From: Coprinopsis marcescibilis
Lineage: Eukaryota > Basidiomycota > Agaricomycetes > Agaricales > Psathyrellaceae
Length of the DNA stretch: 45,224 bases
Direction: 5' to 3'
Assembly: GCA_004369085.1 (NCBI GenBank)
Contig: ML210373.1
Location: 1 to 45,224 of the forward strand
The position numbers and the translations under genes were made by a program. Positions 1 to 11,177 of this stretch are shown in pieces (position 1 is the first letter of the stretch; each line of letters opens with the position of its first letter). The notes beneath the pieces were generated by a model that worked only from the letters and a program-made list of their open reading frames with translations, did no database searches and had not been told where the DNA came from.

Positions 1-436
1 GACTTGACACGCGTTACATGTATCGTTCATACTAGCCTTGACACGCTGGTCTCAGTGCGAACGCCTCCGAGGTGCTGGTTGCATGCTACACTTCTCGATG
101 TTCAGAACTACCGTAGACAACCCTAAAATAGCGATGGGCGCAGTGTCCTCCGGGGTTAAATCGATAATTATAGCATTCGTGAGAGCCGGGGCAACTCAAA
201 GAGGCAGGTAAGCTTTTATTCCAGTCTGTTCGAGGGGGGGGTACCCTACGAACAGATTCTATTCTATTCAGACCCACTTGCCTAGCAACGACATTGATTT
301 CAGGTACGGGGTCCCAGCGGCATCTCGGCCAGTCCGTTTATTATATTCGTAGAAATTCAAAAGTGCTTATGGAAAGTCACCCACGTAGAACCCATGGATA
401 AATATTCGCATGCACATTACATAGAAAAACCCGATA
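1..436. other. Flank downstream of the ABC-type gene; no gene seen
   Basis: The region holds no ORF that resembles a known protein. It is the 3' flank of the leftward ABC-type gene. It contains two related short strings, one at position 1 and one at about 36, sharing the core CTTGACACGC; the first reappears as 14 bases at 4750. I see no terminal repeats or RNA gene. Confidence 0.4.
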
Positions 437-2505
437 TCAGAATAAGTTACTGCCGTAAAGATCTTTGTACGGCCCCGCTTGCTTCACTAATTCTTCGTGC
501 CTGCCGTTTTGTACAATAGATCCGCCTTCCATGCATCTGTCAAAATAACGTTTCATCACAACCGGGCGCGCTCATCCAAGGATACCCACTCACAAGATAC
601 GATCGGCTTCATGGGCAAGCGAACGAAATCCATTCGCCACAACTATCATCGTCTTTCCCTTTCTCAGCGAGAGAAAGCGTCGGACAAGGTCGTTCTCCGA
701 TTCAGGATCTTCGGAAGGAGCCAACGCATCGATTACCACGAGTTTAACCTGGTCACGTAAGCTTCTCATAAAACCGCGTGCTCTGTCAGAAATGTGATGT
801 TTGAAGCGTCAGGCAGTTACTCTTGGGTAGATAAATGTGGGAGACTCACGCGGTTAGACGCCCTCGGTCTTCTGTGGAAATAGTATGGCTATATTGTGAG
901 TAATCATTCTTCCGCAGTTCGTGGAAGGCGCTGGTACCGATGTCCCCGTTTCCACAGCCCTGAATGCTCTGGCCCACAATCTGACAAGGCTCCAAGACAG
1001 TGTTCCACCCTACCCTATCAAGCAGCCCTAAGCAGCCCGCCATCTCCGCGGCGAGTGTGATTGCCCGTTCCATGTCGGATTGACTTTCAGCCGTTCTGTT
1101 ACTTCCAAGCCCGATCGCGATGTTCTCGGAGACAGACAATGGATATATCGAGTCGGTCCCGGAAACGAAGGCAATTTTCTGGCGTAAGATGTTGTGGTTA
1201 AGGTGCCTGATATCCTGCCTGCCGAAGAAGAGGCGACCACTATCATTCGGAGATAAAGCCGCCATCATCTTGAGGAGGGACGTCTTCCCACTTCCCTTGG
1301 CGCCTACAACTAGCACAAATTCTCCGGCATTGATTCGTGCTCTGGAAGAGCCAGTTCCGTCTCCGAGTCTTCTGAGAGTACTCGAAGAAACATTTCTAGC
1401 GTCCGTCAGCCAATCATCTTTCTGGGAGAGGGACCAACCAACCGAAGCTCGATTGCCATTCCGTGTTTTTCATCGGTCTTGGAGGAGGGGCGATTATCGT
1501 CAGAGTGAGGTAACCTCGTATTTCGCACAACTTCCCGAGTCAGAGGCTCTACGGTGACAGTGTTCAGGAATGTGTGTGCCTGCTGCAAGAGTCCGAACGT
1601 CGGTTCCGCGTCGTAGCTGGCGCGTAGACCAGCGGCGGTCTTCGACAAATGGTGTATTGAGTATTGAAGGGCAGCGATCGAAACGACAGTGTGCATCGTA
1701 AACGATCCATGACTCAACAATGCATATAGGGCCTGCGAGATGTACGATCAAGGGAGTCAGATATTACAAACTGGTAACTTCGTGATAAAGGAACAAACGT
1801 ACCATTGGGTAGTCGGAGAGTAATAATCTAGCTACAGACCAGTACCACGGGGGTGCAAGGTGGCATGCCAGTGCGAGAGTGTTGCTTTTTACCACACCGA
1901 GCTTTGATGAAGATGACTTATACTCTGGAAGAATCACAGTGAGCCTCGTGAACTTAAAGGGAGTGCAGAAGCAAGGCATAACATACCTGAGCTCAAGTAG
2001 TCCATCAGTTCATCTTTCACTAAATGTTCCCGATATCGATCATCGAACACAATCGAATGAAGCGAAAGTAATCGCTGATAATGCCGATTCTTAGTCCAAA
2101 AAGTATACCCTTGGCCCTTTAAGATAAGACAGGCGGACCGCGCAAGAACCAAAAGAAATCTTACTCACCCGCCCCTTCGGCTCCATTCGAGGGTGAGAAC
2201 AAGATATCGAGGAGGACACAAGCTCCAATGAGCCCGAGAGTCTGGGCATTACCGGCGGGACTGCATTGTATGATTGACGCAAACGCGGCCATTTCACAGA
2301 TGAGCGCTAGTACGTCCATCATTCTCGTCGTCAGCTTGCTGATGATGTTCCACCCGGGAACCTCGCTTCCGAAGGACCAAGGCCCAGGGAAGAGCCGGGG
2401 GTTTATATCAGAGCCTAAAGATAACGTTGACATAGGGCTAGATGAGACGAGAAATCGTGTGGGTGCGCTAGCTGACATACCGTGTGTATCAGACTGCGAG
2501 ATCAT
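437..2505 (-). CDS. ABC-transporter-like protein with degenerate nucleotide-binding domain
   Basis: Seven exons join in frame to 568 aa: 2505-2169, 2109-1987, 1924-1803, 1732-1443, 1395-850, 782-594, 536-437. The N-terminal half has hydrophobic helices like the short transmembrane part of basidiomycete half-size ABC proteins. The C-terminal half is one nucleotide-binding domain. Walker A is intact (GAKGSGKT, residues 322-329). Other ATPase elements are not: the Q-loop Gln position is Gly (about 370), the LSGGQ signature reads STEDR (464-468), Walker B ends Asp491-Ala492 where the catalytic Glu belongs, and the switch His is Asn523. The reading frame is open through all exons. The apparent frameshift near 1440 is resolved by a 47 bp intron with a weak GTTGGT donor and a CTGAC branch point. 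ATP binding may persist, but hydrolysis is unlikely. It is either a pseudo-ATPase or a decaying paralogue. The start is the first ATG of the open frame. Confidence 0.72.
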
Positions 2506-2844
2506 TTTCAGGCGTGCTACGGGATAATGGGCGTGTACGTTTAGTCTTGAATTACTTTTATAGTATAATAAATTCTGATACCATCAACCAGCCGTGGCAG
2601 GTAATAGGCGCGTAAGTGTCCACCCAGAAGTTCTCTGCACTCGTCGCTGTGGAAGAAATGCAACTAAGAGGAATGTCAACATGAGCGTGAAGTCGGAGGC
2701 CTACGCATGCCTTGACGCAATTGACGTCAGTAAGCCGCAGGACAGCCAGACAATCACAAAGAACGACAAACGTTCTCGAGATGCTGGTCCCATCTCGAGT
2801 GAATCAAAGGAAAGGTCGGAACCAATCTGTAAAATTTGGAAACT
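2506..2844. other. Intergenic, upstream of the ABC-type gene
   Basis: About 340 bp between the ABC-type start and the end of the next leftward ORF. It should contain the ABC-type promoter. An AT-rich stretch (about 2545-2575) lies some 50 bp upstream of the ATG. No coding signal is convincing on either strand. Confidence 0.4.
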
Positions 2845-3375
2845 TCAATCAGCCATGGTTCTGAAGGGGTTCTGAGCGCGACGTACGATGTTCAAAACGG
2901 AATGGGCCAGAAACATTGAGAGACCTGGCGAAACGGCGCACAAGAGCAAAGATAGAAAGTATTGAGCCGCAACGTAGAAGTTGAGCCTGAACAAGGTCAA
3001 AAACAGCCCAGCTGCCGCTAAGACCGGCTCATATTTCACCCCGAGTCTATAGATCCACAGGGAGAACTGTGGCTTCTCGTATGCGACTTCGAAGATGCCC
3101 CATGTCAAGCGCTTCAACGAACTGCTGTTTCTGGATGATGCTCGCGAAACACGATTGTTTGAGGTGGAGCTCGAGGTCGATGTCGAGTGAGACTGAGTCC
3201 TCTTAGCCTGAGCGTGGGCAGGCATGGGTAGAATTGGAAAGGTTCGCCTGGAAGGCATGTCGACTGCATTATATATGCATGTTATGTCTATAGTGGTATT
3301 CATCATACGGAAAGCAAGATCTGGGGCGAGAATCTCATCTGAGATGAATTCAAAGTATGTGGGTCCACTCACCAC
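2845..3375 (-). CDS. Hypothetical membrane protein, probably the last exon(s) of a multi-exon gene
   Basis: This open frame ends in a stretch with about two hydrophobic helices, followed by a basic tail ending at the stop near 2874. The first half is Ser/Thr-rich and polar. The frame opens at a GTG inside what looks like a GTGAGT donor, so it is probably not a true start. Upstream exons may lie at 3390-3925, where a GTAAGT donor (about 3700) and a TTTGACAG acceptor are visible, but I could not fix the frame there. The helical C-terminus loosely recalls the last helix of fungal seven-helix DUF6533-type proteins. That likeness is weak and no function is assigned. It could also be a degenerate gene. 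Confidence 0.25.
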   Translation of the reverse strand: MVSGPTYFEFISDEILAPDLAFRMMNTTIDITCIYNAVDMPSRRTFPILPMPAHAQAKRTQSHSTSTSSSTSNNRVSRASSRNSSSLKRLTWGIFEVAYEKPQFSLWIYRLGVKYEPVLAAAGLFLTLFRLNFYVAAQYFLSLLLCAVSPGLSMFLAHSVLNIVRRAQNPFRTMAD

Positions 3376-3957
3376 AAGAGGTTACCAGCGAGAGATCAGC
3401 GTTTAATACAACAACTGTGTACGATATACGAGTTAAACCGCACTACCATTACATACCATGCTGTATAAACGGAGGTAATGTGCATAGGTACCCCCTTGAA
3501 GGTGAAGCCGTCAGGCCGGTCTCTGACGTGGCCGAAATCAAGAGGCATGTTTCCAGTTACCACTATTATCCCTCGGATTCCCTCCGGATACTGCAAGAGC
3601 AGCGAGAAATGCAGAAGCGCAAGAACGTAGTCTATGCGCGCGCACTGTACCGCTGTCAAATGAGTTGATATTAGCATCGAGGAATCAGGAGATTGCCGAC
3701 TTACATTCCCATACCAGCAGTATAGAGACGGGTCGGGGACCAAAATATATCCCTGATTCCAATTCGGGCAGAGACGGTGATACATGTTCCACGCTGACAG
3801 AAAACGGTCACTGCAGGACCCACACTGAGCCGGCCATAAGTAATCTGGGAAGAAGGAAGATCGGTGTAAACAGTTATACATTGTTGAAGCTTGGTCGGAA
3901 TGAGAAAAGCGGAGAAACGGTGCACTGCTCAAACAGCACACAAACGTTACAACGTTC

Positions 3958-5220
3958 CTACGTAACGAGCCCACCGGTACTTGGAATCCACTCGTCCAGC
4001 TTTACCCAGACTTTATCCTGCTCCTCAGTCCACTCCTGCCTTTTCTCCTCCGCACACGCCTCACAAATGCCCTCTTTCACCCAATTTATTCCCTTGATCT
4101 TTTCCAAAGTTTCAAGGGGCTTGTAGACCCCATCATCCTCAAAGCTGGGTTGGATGACGCACGGCATCCACATGTCGGCAAAACGGTCGGTGCACCCCAT
4201 ATGAGATCCCGTGGCGGGTGTGTACAACGTCGGAGTGAAGTGTGATATTAGGCGATTAAGAAGGTCGGCGCAAATTTTGCGATCCCGACTTGATAGGCTC
4301 GAGTCGTCGGACGAAGGAGATATCGCCGGCGGTGCTGCGGTTTCGTCTGGCTGTAGAGCATGTCAGGCAGGAGGAAGTGTATTAGAGATTCGTTGAGTAC
4401 ACGGGATCAACGATTTGTGGGTACCTGTGTGTCTGGTGCGCTACTAGTACCCACTGAATGGTCGGAGTTCATTTCTTCGTATTCGAAATGATGAATGGTT
4501 ACTAGCATATAGAGAATGGCTTTTCGTATCTAAATCAGTTTCAATTTAGATCCGGAAGTAGGTCAAAGGATAAACCTGACACAAAAGCATACGACGAACT
4601 CACTTGTGGAAACTCGTACCGGTTTGCGATCTCCAGAGCTTCATATAACGGATGTGTCTCAGGGTTAAGCATCAAGGGTTTCGCGGGTATAAGTTCCTCC
4701 ATACGGCATCTTGATGCTGCGTGGATCTCCGGAAAGTCGAGTTGTTTGCGACTTGACACGCGTAAAATGGACGCCACACGAGGAAAACCAGAAGTCTCCA
4801 TCAACTGGCTGGGAGAAACCAATGAGGTGATTTTCCCAGAGGTGCACACGAAGAAGGTAATGAGAGTCTGTCCAATGAATGACCACAATATATCACTCAC
4901 TCCTGGTCGTAGATATGTCCCAAAAGCGCGTCCAAGTCACTCGCCAACACAGGCTCCTTGACTGTCAGCGAAAGATGGTCGCCCGCAATCACTCCGCTTC
5001 CTTCTACAACGACCAAGACAACGGTCTGTTCCCCTTCAGAAGTTGCCAGCATGCGAAATAATGGCGAATGGCGCGAAATCAGCGAGTAATGAATCCGAAA
5101 GCGGGTGTCCTCGATGTGTAGGCTCAAGGTTGCGTCTTCGAACCAGTATGTCGACCGGGTCTTGTCCACACATGAGCCATTAACTTCCACGAGCTCATGT
5201 TTGTGGGCTTGCTGCACCAT
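3958..5220 (-). CDS. BTB/POZ domain protein
   Basis: Four exons (5220-4901, 4808-4604, 4529-4425, 4350-3958) join in frame to 340 aa. The N-terminus carries a BTB/POZ core typical of agaric BTB proteins: a WFEDATLSL strand, a RIHYSLISRHSPLF helix, then a DLDALLGHIYD element. A helical region follows (FPRVASILRVSS) and then a C-terminal part with the CEAC pair and WVKLDEWI ending usual in this family. Such proteins are expanded in mushrooms. They are thought to dimerise and sometimes act as CUL3 adaptors, but the substrate is unknown. The Cys residues near the C-terminus may bind metal. The gene lies 217 bp downstream of the F-box gene on the same strand. Every splice junction has a GT donor and AG acceptor. 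Confidence 0.8.
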
Positions 5221-5437
5221 TTACGACGACAAGGGTGGCGAAACGATGTGGTCAAGAGCAAACGAGGACGGGCCATAGTGCCAAATCTTATCATGATACT
5301 TACGTACATAAGCGATCAAACCAATCTTATCTTATCAACCGCAACTTGTGAGTCCAGTGTCTGTATGCTCAAAGTTGGGATTCGTGAAATCAATTAGAGA
5401 AGTTGAATTACAGGAGAGGAAGAATCCAAGATGATTA

Positions 5438-7558
5438 CTACTTATATATCGCAGCGACAGGGAGCAATCTCTGGTCCGCGTAATCAAGTTGCAGAGTCAA
5501 TCCCCCATTCCGGTGCACCAAATCCTTCAAGGCTTCCGCAACATCCACTTCTTGAAGCCTAGCAAAAAGCAAAGACACCTGTTCAATATCAGCGCACCGC
5601 TCAGAGTTGGCCCTTTCTCTAATAAAGCTGATAATGGCTTTATCTGAGAAATTATCGCTATGGCGGACATTCCATTCGAAGATCCTCAGCACCTGCCAAG
5701 GCACGACACTCGAGCCTAGGGGAGTGAGCTTTGCGATGTACTGGTCCGCCGGAATACTTGACGCTGTCTTCCGAGCCGACATCGCGTTGGCAAACTCGAT
5801 GGACTTGGACATCCGATCCAGCTCAGGATCGGGCATAATGTTGCAATGCTCTTCCTCCGTCCATTTTGGCCAAGCAAGGACAAAGGACTGCTCCCGAAGG
5901 TTCCAAGTCATATACTCTCTGTCTCCAATACGGTCGCCATATCCAGTCTTGGGCTTGGGAAGATGGGGTTCATCGTCAAGGTAGTGTAAGAGGCGAAGAC
6001 TCTCGAGATAGGGGGTATACTGAGAAATTTGAGCGAGCCCTTCTCGAGTAAAGCACCTGTCGTCGCTAACCCTAATCTTGAGGAAGAATGGGATGTATTC
6101 GTGGAGCACAGGGTTGCAGATATTGCTGGGTGGCGGGCGTTCGTCATGTTCGGCCTCTTCGTTTTCTTCGACTTCTTCGACTCCTTTGTCCTCGTCTTCA
6201 TTATCACCATCGGCTTCTTCATCGTCATCATGTTCATGTGCATCGTCTTCTTCATCGTCGTCATCGTCGTCGTCTTCATCGTCTTCACCATCATATTCAT
6301 CGTCTTCACCATCATGATGTTCATCGTAATCACCATCATCCGAATCATCTTCATTCACGGGAATGAACATATCCTCCGTGTGATCATATCCCATACCTCT
6401 GGAAAACGTGAGATCAAGCGAAGTGAGCGCTGGGAGAACAAGCTTTTGAAAGAGGTGGTACGAGGGACTTCCAAAAAAGGTGTCCACGGCGAGGTGTCGA
6501 AGATTGTCGTGGTTAATCTTAGCCGAACGAAACGGACCCCTTGTTATAGTTCGGTGCAATGGAAGGTCCGGACAGAAACTGTCCAGCGTGAGGGATACGA
6601 GCTTGGGGACCGCTTGGAGAACCTGTGCGAGCATTTTATCGAAATCCTCAGGATGTGGATACCAATCAGTGACGCAAAGGTCAAGATGAGTTAACACTCC
6701 TTCCGCTCCAGCAGCAGTGATTATCTCAAGCAATGTTTCCGGCGAATCCAACCTTCGGCCTTCACCCCTGAAATAGAGCTCCTGGAGGCCATTTGAGAGA
6801 GATCCCTTGACGAAACTGATGACAGGCCTAAATTCGTTCCCCAAATACGCCTTGTGATCCATCTGGATACCGATGGAAGTGAGCGCCTTGAAATCGGAGT
6901 TGGCCTGTGCGTCGTTTAAGAGGGCCCACGTCTTGTTCAGCCTCCACCGGTTGAGATTCTGATGCATCACCCGCTGGGTCGACGGCTTGCGGCATCTGAT
7001 GGTCAGGCTCCTCCAGCGCCCTCGGCTTGACCACAACTTTGAGCGTGCCAAGACCGTCGGGAGAACATCATCCTCCGAATTCAAGTTCAGAGTGACGTCC
7101 AATGGGCGATTATGAGATCGCTCGACCCAAGCGTCGACGCGCTCTAGCCAGCGATTGGAAATCTCCTCATGAACCGAACGGAACGCAGGTGCATTTCCAA
7201 AGTTCCGGAGTTGGGGGACGTTGATTGTGGTCCATAGGCTTCGCTCTTGCTTGGCCACATCCCGCCAACGTTGATTGACGCCCATGAGTTGCAATGGCGC
7301 AACACTGACGTCCATAACCCGACTCTCCAATTTGTCGGGAAGGCATAGGTCGAAAGTCTGGCTGAGGAGCTCGACACTTAAGCCTTCGATAAAGCAATCA
7401 AGGTTATGGCGCTTGATCGATGCCTCAAGCTCTTTGTACTGCGCCTTCATTTTTATTATCCTCTTTTGTAAAGGCTTGAGATAGGCTTCGATTTCGCGAA
7501 TTGTTTCTATCTTGGGTTTTTGCCCCTTCTTCAAGAGGGGTTCAAAAGGCGATTTCAT
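5438..7558 (-). CDS. F-box-like protein with acidic low-complexity tract
   Basis: This is a single open frame of 706 aa without introns, which is unusual among its neighbours. A short N-terminal coiled-coil stretch (residues 25-50) is followed by an F-box-like segment (about 58-115) with LSVELLSQTFDLCLPD and the WRDVAKQERSLWTTINV pattern seen in agaric F-box proteins. The middle part has repeating leucine-rich strands (about 180-390). Residues about 400-470 are almost pure Asp/Glu, encoded by GAT/GAC/GAG-rich DNA at about 6130-6350. F-box proteins link substrates to SCF ubiquitin ligases, and the acidic tract may contact basic partners or chromatin. The substrate is unknown. The acidic tract creates long antisense ORFs that I do not regard as genes. 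Confidence 0.8.
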   Translation of the reverse strand: MKSPFEPLLKKGQKPKIETIREIEAYLKPLQKRIIKMKAQYKELEASIKRHNLDCFIEGLSVELLSQTFDLCLPDKLESRVMDVSVAPLQLMGVNQRWRDVAKQERSLWTTINVPQLRNFGNAPAFRSVHEEISNRWLERVDAWVERSHNRPLDVTLNLNSEDDVLPTVLARSKLWSSRGRWRSLTIRCRKPSTQRVMHQNLNRWRLNKTWALLNDAQANSDFKALTSIGIQMDHKAYLGNEFRPVISFVKGSLSNGLQELYFRGEGRRLDSPETLLEIITAAGAEGVLTHLDLCVTDWYPHPEDFDKMLAQVLQAVPKLVSLTLDSFCPDLPLHRTITRGPFRSAKINHDNLRHLAVDTFFGSPSYHLFQKLVLPALTSLDLTFSRGMGYDHTEDMFIPVNEDDSDDGDYDEHHDGEDDEYDGEDDEDDDDDDDEEDDAHEHDDDEEADGDNEDEDKGVEEVEENEEAEHDERPPPSNICNPVLHEYIPFFLKIRVSDDRCFTREGLAQISQYTPYLESLRLLHYLDDEPHLPKPKTGYGDRIGDREYMTWNLREQSFVLAWPKWTEEEHCNIMPDPELDRMSKSIEFANAMSARKTASSIPADQYIAKLTPLGSSVVPWQVLRIFEWNVRHSDNFSDKAIISFIRERANSERCADIEQVSLLFARLQEVDVAEALKDLVHRNGGLTLQLDYADQRLLPVAAIYK
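6130..6350 (-). repeat. Acidic (Asp/Glu) codon repeat inside the F-box gene
   Basis: Roughly 220 bp of imperfect GAT/GAC/GAA/GAG triplets (ATC/GTC/TTC on the + strand). They encode a near-uninterrupted acidic run. Such tracts slip in length between strains. Confidence 0.8.
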
Positions 7559-8103
7559 TTCGAGAGCTGAATGTTTTGAAGTTACGTGAGAACCTCTGCA
7601 AACGATTACATGACCATTGACAACGACCCACTAATTTGATTAGGACGCCAAGCAAATAAAAGGTAGATGAGGCGGAGACTGAGAACAGTGGTATTCGCGC
7701 AGTCAGAGAAAAGGGGAAAGAAACCGTTCTTTTAAACAAACCCCCTGCTATGACCATCCCCCATTCGGGAGTCGGGACTCGATAGCGACAATTGAATCTC
7801 GTATTGTTATGTTCTCCCTGTATGCATTAGCGGTCCTGCGACTCTATCGCCGAGTTCTCTCGTATTGTTCCTGTGGTTGTTCCTGTGGTCCTAGAGGAGT
7901 AGGTTCAAGCACCGGCACTAAACACGCCGTTTCCCTTGTAAAACGCCTTTGGTACGTTAGCTGTCCGCTTCCAAGTTCCAGGTTCTAGGTTTGATTAAGA
8001 TTCTCAAGACTTTTGTTGATTAAGTTTCGATATGGTGTGGAATACAGTAGGGATACCTGGAAGGAAAACAGGATTTGCACAAGATGCCAAAAAAAATGCG
8101 ATC
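7559..8103. other. Intergenic between the F-box and SWIM-RING genes
   Basis: About 545 bp holding the F-box promoter and the 3' flank of the SWIM-RING gene. It contains a perfect 12-bp tandem duplication (TGTTCCTGTGGT twice, 7866-7889). I see no coding or RNA signal. Confidence 0.45.
7866..7889. repeat. 12-bp tandem duplication
   Basis: Two exact adjacent copies of TGTTCCTGTGGT lie upstream of the F-box gene, about 310 bp before its ATG. It may be a replication-slippage product. A regulatory role is not shown. Confidence 0.7.
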
Positions 8104-9752
8104 TCAATCTTCATCGTAATACTGTCGACTTTCCCAGAAACGTTGGCCTCTTCGTGGCCCATGGTAGTCTATATGCGTGCGATCAGCAAAGAATAGAGGC
8201 CAAAAGCAGACAACCCACAGCTGCTCGTATCTCGGGCGGGACTCAGACCGGCTTCCCTAGCCAAGTTGATGTACCCTCCACTAGTCGTCGCATCGCCAGT
8301 ACTACCGATTCCCGCAGAGGATACCCATGGAGAGCGGCACCATACGCATGTAACCGTCGTCTCATTTTTTATAGATGTGTCCCTCCCTGCGAGCCGGTGG
8401 TGAATGATTGATAGACTGCGATTCGTAGCATCACTTACACTTCGAGAAACATATTTTGTGCACCGCATTTCCGCATCCATCGCAAAAGACCAAAATTGCC
8501 TCTGCAGCCTTATACATGGTGTCATAGCAAATAGGACAGTCGTCCCCTTCTCCCGGAATTCTTTTCTTTTGTGACAATTTGGGTTCATTGGGTGACGACG
8601 ATTTGCCAGTGACTCGCGCATACGCGGCTTGGACGCGCGGATTGGCGACGGAGTTGGGTGCGATTCGCGCGATGGAAAAGATTTCTTGCAGCTCAGAGCT
8701 TACAAGCGCCCTACAGACAGAAGGCCCAGTAAGTCTCATTGACCTATGAAAATGTACGAAAGATACTCACTTTTGGTACCACAAGGAAGTATGCGTGGGT
8801 ATTTGCAAAACTAACATTTGGATGGTTGAGTAGTGGAGAGAGAGTAGAAACATGTATCGCCAACCTTTCATGAAGACGAAGAGCTAGGTGGCGGTTTAGC
8901 GTGCCAGTCACAATAGATTTAAGAACGCAACACCTACAATGTGTTTACAATGATTTCCCTTTCCTGAGTCCGGGCCTGACAGACTGCTGTTAGATCTACA
9001 AAGGTGACGGTTTCCCGGCATAACTTACACGAGCATCGCGGTAAATGGTCAATTACAACTGTGTAGACCTATTCAGAAAAGCGGGCTTGTCAGTCGGATT
9101 CTGACCTGTTGGACGCAACGCTCACATTTCCTGTAGACCCTGTGATGTCGAACTCTTCTCTTAGCTCTTCTGCTATCCTCCGGCGCTCCAAAAGATAGAA
9201 TCTGGCGTGAATCAGGGTGAATATACGCATGACGGAGATTAAAGCGTACGTCTGTGACCTCGCCCGTTCCAACCTCTCTAGAATGTTCTGAGGACATTTC
9301 GACCGAAGTCTGGCCTGCCTTTTCTCAATGGCGGGCCTTCCATCCTCTGATTTCTTCCTTTTCTTCGTCACTGGACCACTGCTCGAACCAGGTTCCGTAG
9401 CCGTGGAAGAACCAACTCCGACGCCTGTTATATTTTTTGCGCGACCTTTACATCCATTTGATTCTTTAGTAAACAATACATACATATAAGAGAATTCCCG
9501 AATACCTTGACTGAAGCCTAAACTCCCTGCAGATTTTGACTTTTTGGGAGATGGAAGGTCCGCCACTGCACGATACGACCCAGACCCCATTAGTGTCATC
9601 GTTGAGCCCATTCCCATTCCGGTTCTTGTCTCGCTGCCGCGTTTCCGTTTCGGTGGGATGTTTGATTCTATGGGTGGTTCAAGGTATAACACAGAGGAAA
9701 ATGGTGCGGCCATGATGGTGTGTCGGTCAAGAATCGTTAATGGGTCTTTCAA
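8104..9752 (-). CDS. SWIM-type zinc finger plus RING-like protein (probable E3 ubiquitin ligase)
   Basis: At least seven short introns separate the exons. A basic, Ser-rich N-terminus leads to RLRSKCPQNILERLERARSQ and FYLLERRRIAEELREEFD. The SWIM finger follows: RCSCPDSGKGNHCKHI shows the CxC...CxH ligands, split by introns between 9000 and 8930. LFVFMKVLQ and LWYQKALVSSELQEIF come next. The RING-like domain (8430-8580 and the next exon) has CPIC, CDGC, HKIC and CVWC pairs. The last exon ends in an aromatic/basic tail. SWIM + RING is the layout of ZSWIM2-like E3 ligases, so ubiquitin transfer is likely but not shown. The start is ambiguous: 9752 is the most upstream ATG and 9713 (MAAPFSS) is an in-frame alternative. 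The end was extended by splicing past an in-frame stop to TGA at 8104. Confidence 0.78.
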
Positions 9753-11177
9753 CTGCTGCCGTGACCAAAGAGGAGTGGCGATGCAGTGCTAACGTAATTC
9801 ATGACGCTATTGCGGCCCGGAGTTGGACCCATTGAAGCCGCAAAGCCTCCTTGCCAAGGCACAAGGCCTTGCGAAATCGCGGGAGGCAGACAAAGTCGTA
9901 CTAGACGATGATTCTGTGTTATACATTTTAACTTATGCAAATCTTGCGGCTACTTGTTATGAATATCATCTCCTCTGAGAGCATAAGAAGCGCATAAATG
10001 GTGTATCGATCCCAAAGCTTGAACCAATTGTTACTTACCTAAGTACGGGTAGTAGGCATACAACCGGACGACTCAGACGACTTGGCACGGTACTCTGGAG
10101 TATTCTCATGCAAGGCACTTTCAGACAACAAGTTTGGAGCGGAGTTCTAGGATCCTGTCAAGGACTCTGATTGTCGATGACATCGGCAGGTTCTTCTTAT
10201 TCTTCTTAGTACAAAAGCTAGCGGCTTTTCACAACACTAGAGGACGAGACTTGGGTTCCCGCTGAAAGAAGTCTTTCTGAGTACCCAGAAGCTGCCCTCC
10301 ACCTGCAGAAATGATGTCACAGTCATTTTCATTTTGATTCTGATTCAACTCTGCAATGTGGAGATAGCGGGGTGTCTTCGGGTATGACGGGTGCATAGCT
10401 TACGGCCAGGGATTTTCAAGGCCGAAGAAACCAAGGGAAAAGGCTAAGCATACCACGCCCTCCATCCACGATGCAGAGCAACCGTGCTCTGCCCAGACTT
10501 TAGTACAAAGAGACTCCTCCGTACTCGCAGGACATTCTCAACAATTTTGCTTAGAGCTGCTTAGAGTCACTGCGGCCAAGGTCTGATCTCAGTCACAGCT
10601 CTCCCCTCTCCCCAACCTTCCAAGAGAGTCTACCTTGATTATTGGAGCGCACAGACGTCCAACTGGGTGTCGAACTGGAAGTTGAAGCAAACAGCATCGA
10701 TCACAAATCTTTCACAAATAGTATTTCAGGGCGCAGGTCGATTGAAATTTCCGATTTTCAAGACCGCTTTCACATTCTTTCAACGTCCGTGGAGTGGCGG
10801 TCTTCTGGCAACTCAGGTCCAGAGTTCTTGTCCTGTAATAACCTTGATGGGAATCGAAGACCCGCCTGGTCCGTCGAACCAAGCCCCGCCAAGAATTCAT
10901 CATCAGATGCTTGGTATATATACGGACATCTCCGCGTTGCCGAGCAAAATATGTCCTGAGCCTGCGTGTTTATAATCACACTCTTGCCAAATGTTCACGC
11001 AGGTGCTTCTCTACCCAGCCCGTCCCTTCTTTATCGCCCAGGACTTTCCTGACACGTCGCCTTTGTGCGCGACCCCATTCAACATCTCAATTCACGGTCT
11101 CCCACATATCTAGCGGCAAGGAATACCGCGCCCCGCCCACTTTTCGCGACCACATTCCTTTGGCCCAGTTACCGACT
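9753..11177. other. Divergent intergenic region between the SWIM-RING and GH5 genes
   Basis: A 1.4 kb gap between two divergent genes, so it should hold both promoters. ORFs across it are short and have no family resemblance. The GH5 5' leader is pyrimidine-rich before its ATG. A TATATATA element lies at 10915. Confidence 0.5.
10915..10922 (+). promoter_or_regulatory. Possible TATA box of the GH5 gene
   Basis: TATATATA lies 256 bp upstream of the GH5 ATG in an otherwise mixed-composition region. A long 5' leader or a 5' intron would be needed. This is position and sequence only. Confidence 0.25.

Noticed and set aside
1..14. 14-base string GACTTGACACGCGT also present at 4750
   Set aside because: Too short and unsupported by flanking similarity to be called a repeat family.
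1395..1443. Apparent frameshift between ELR and NVSS in the ABC-type gene
   Set aside because: A 47-bp intron with a CTGAC branch point restores the expected ELRNV reading.
6029..6694. Long plus-strand ORFs rich in Phe/Ile/Val or Ser opposite the F-box gene
   Set aside because: They are shadows of the acidic codon repeat on the other strand, with no family resemblance.
10642..10975. ORFs upstream of the GH5 gene as an extra gene or exon
   Set aside because: No family resemblance. The GH5 start at 11178 is the first in-frame ATG and is followed directly by a good transmembrane anchor.
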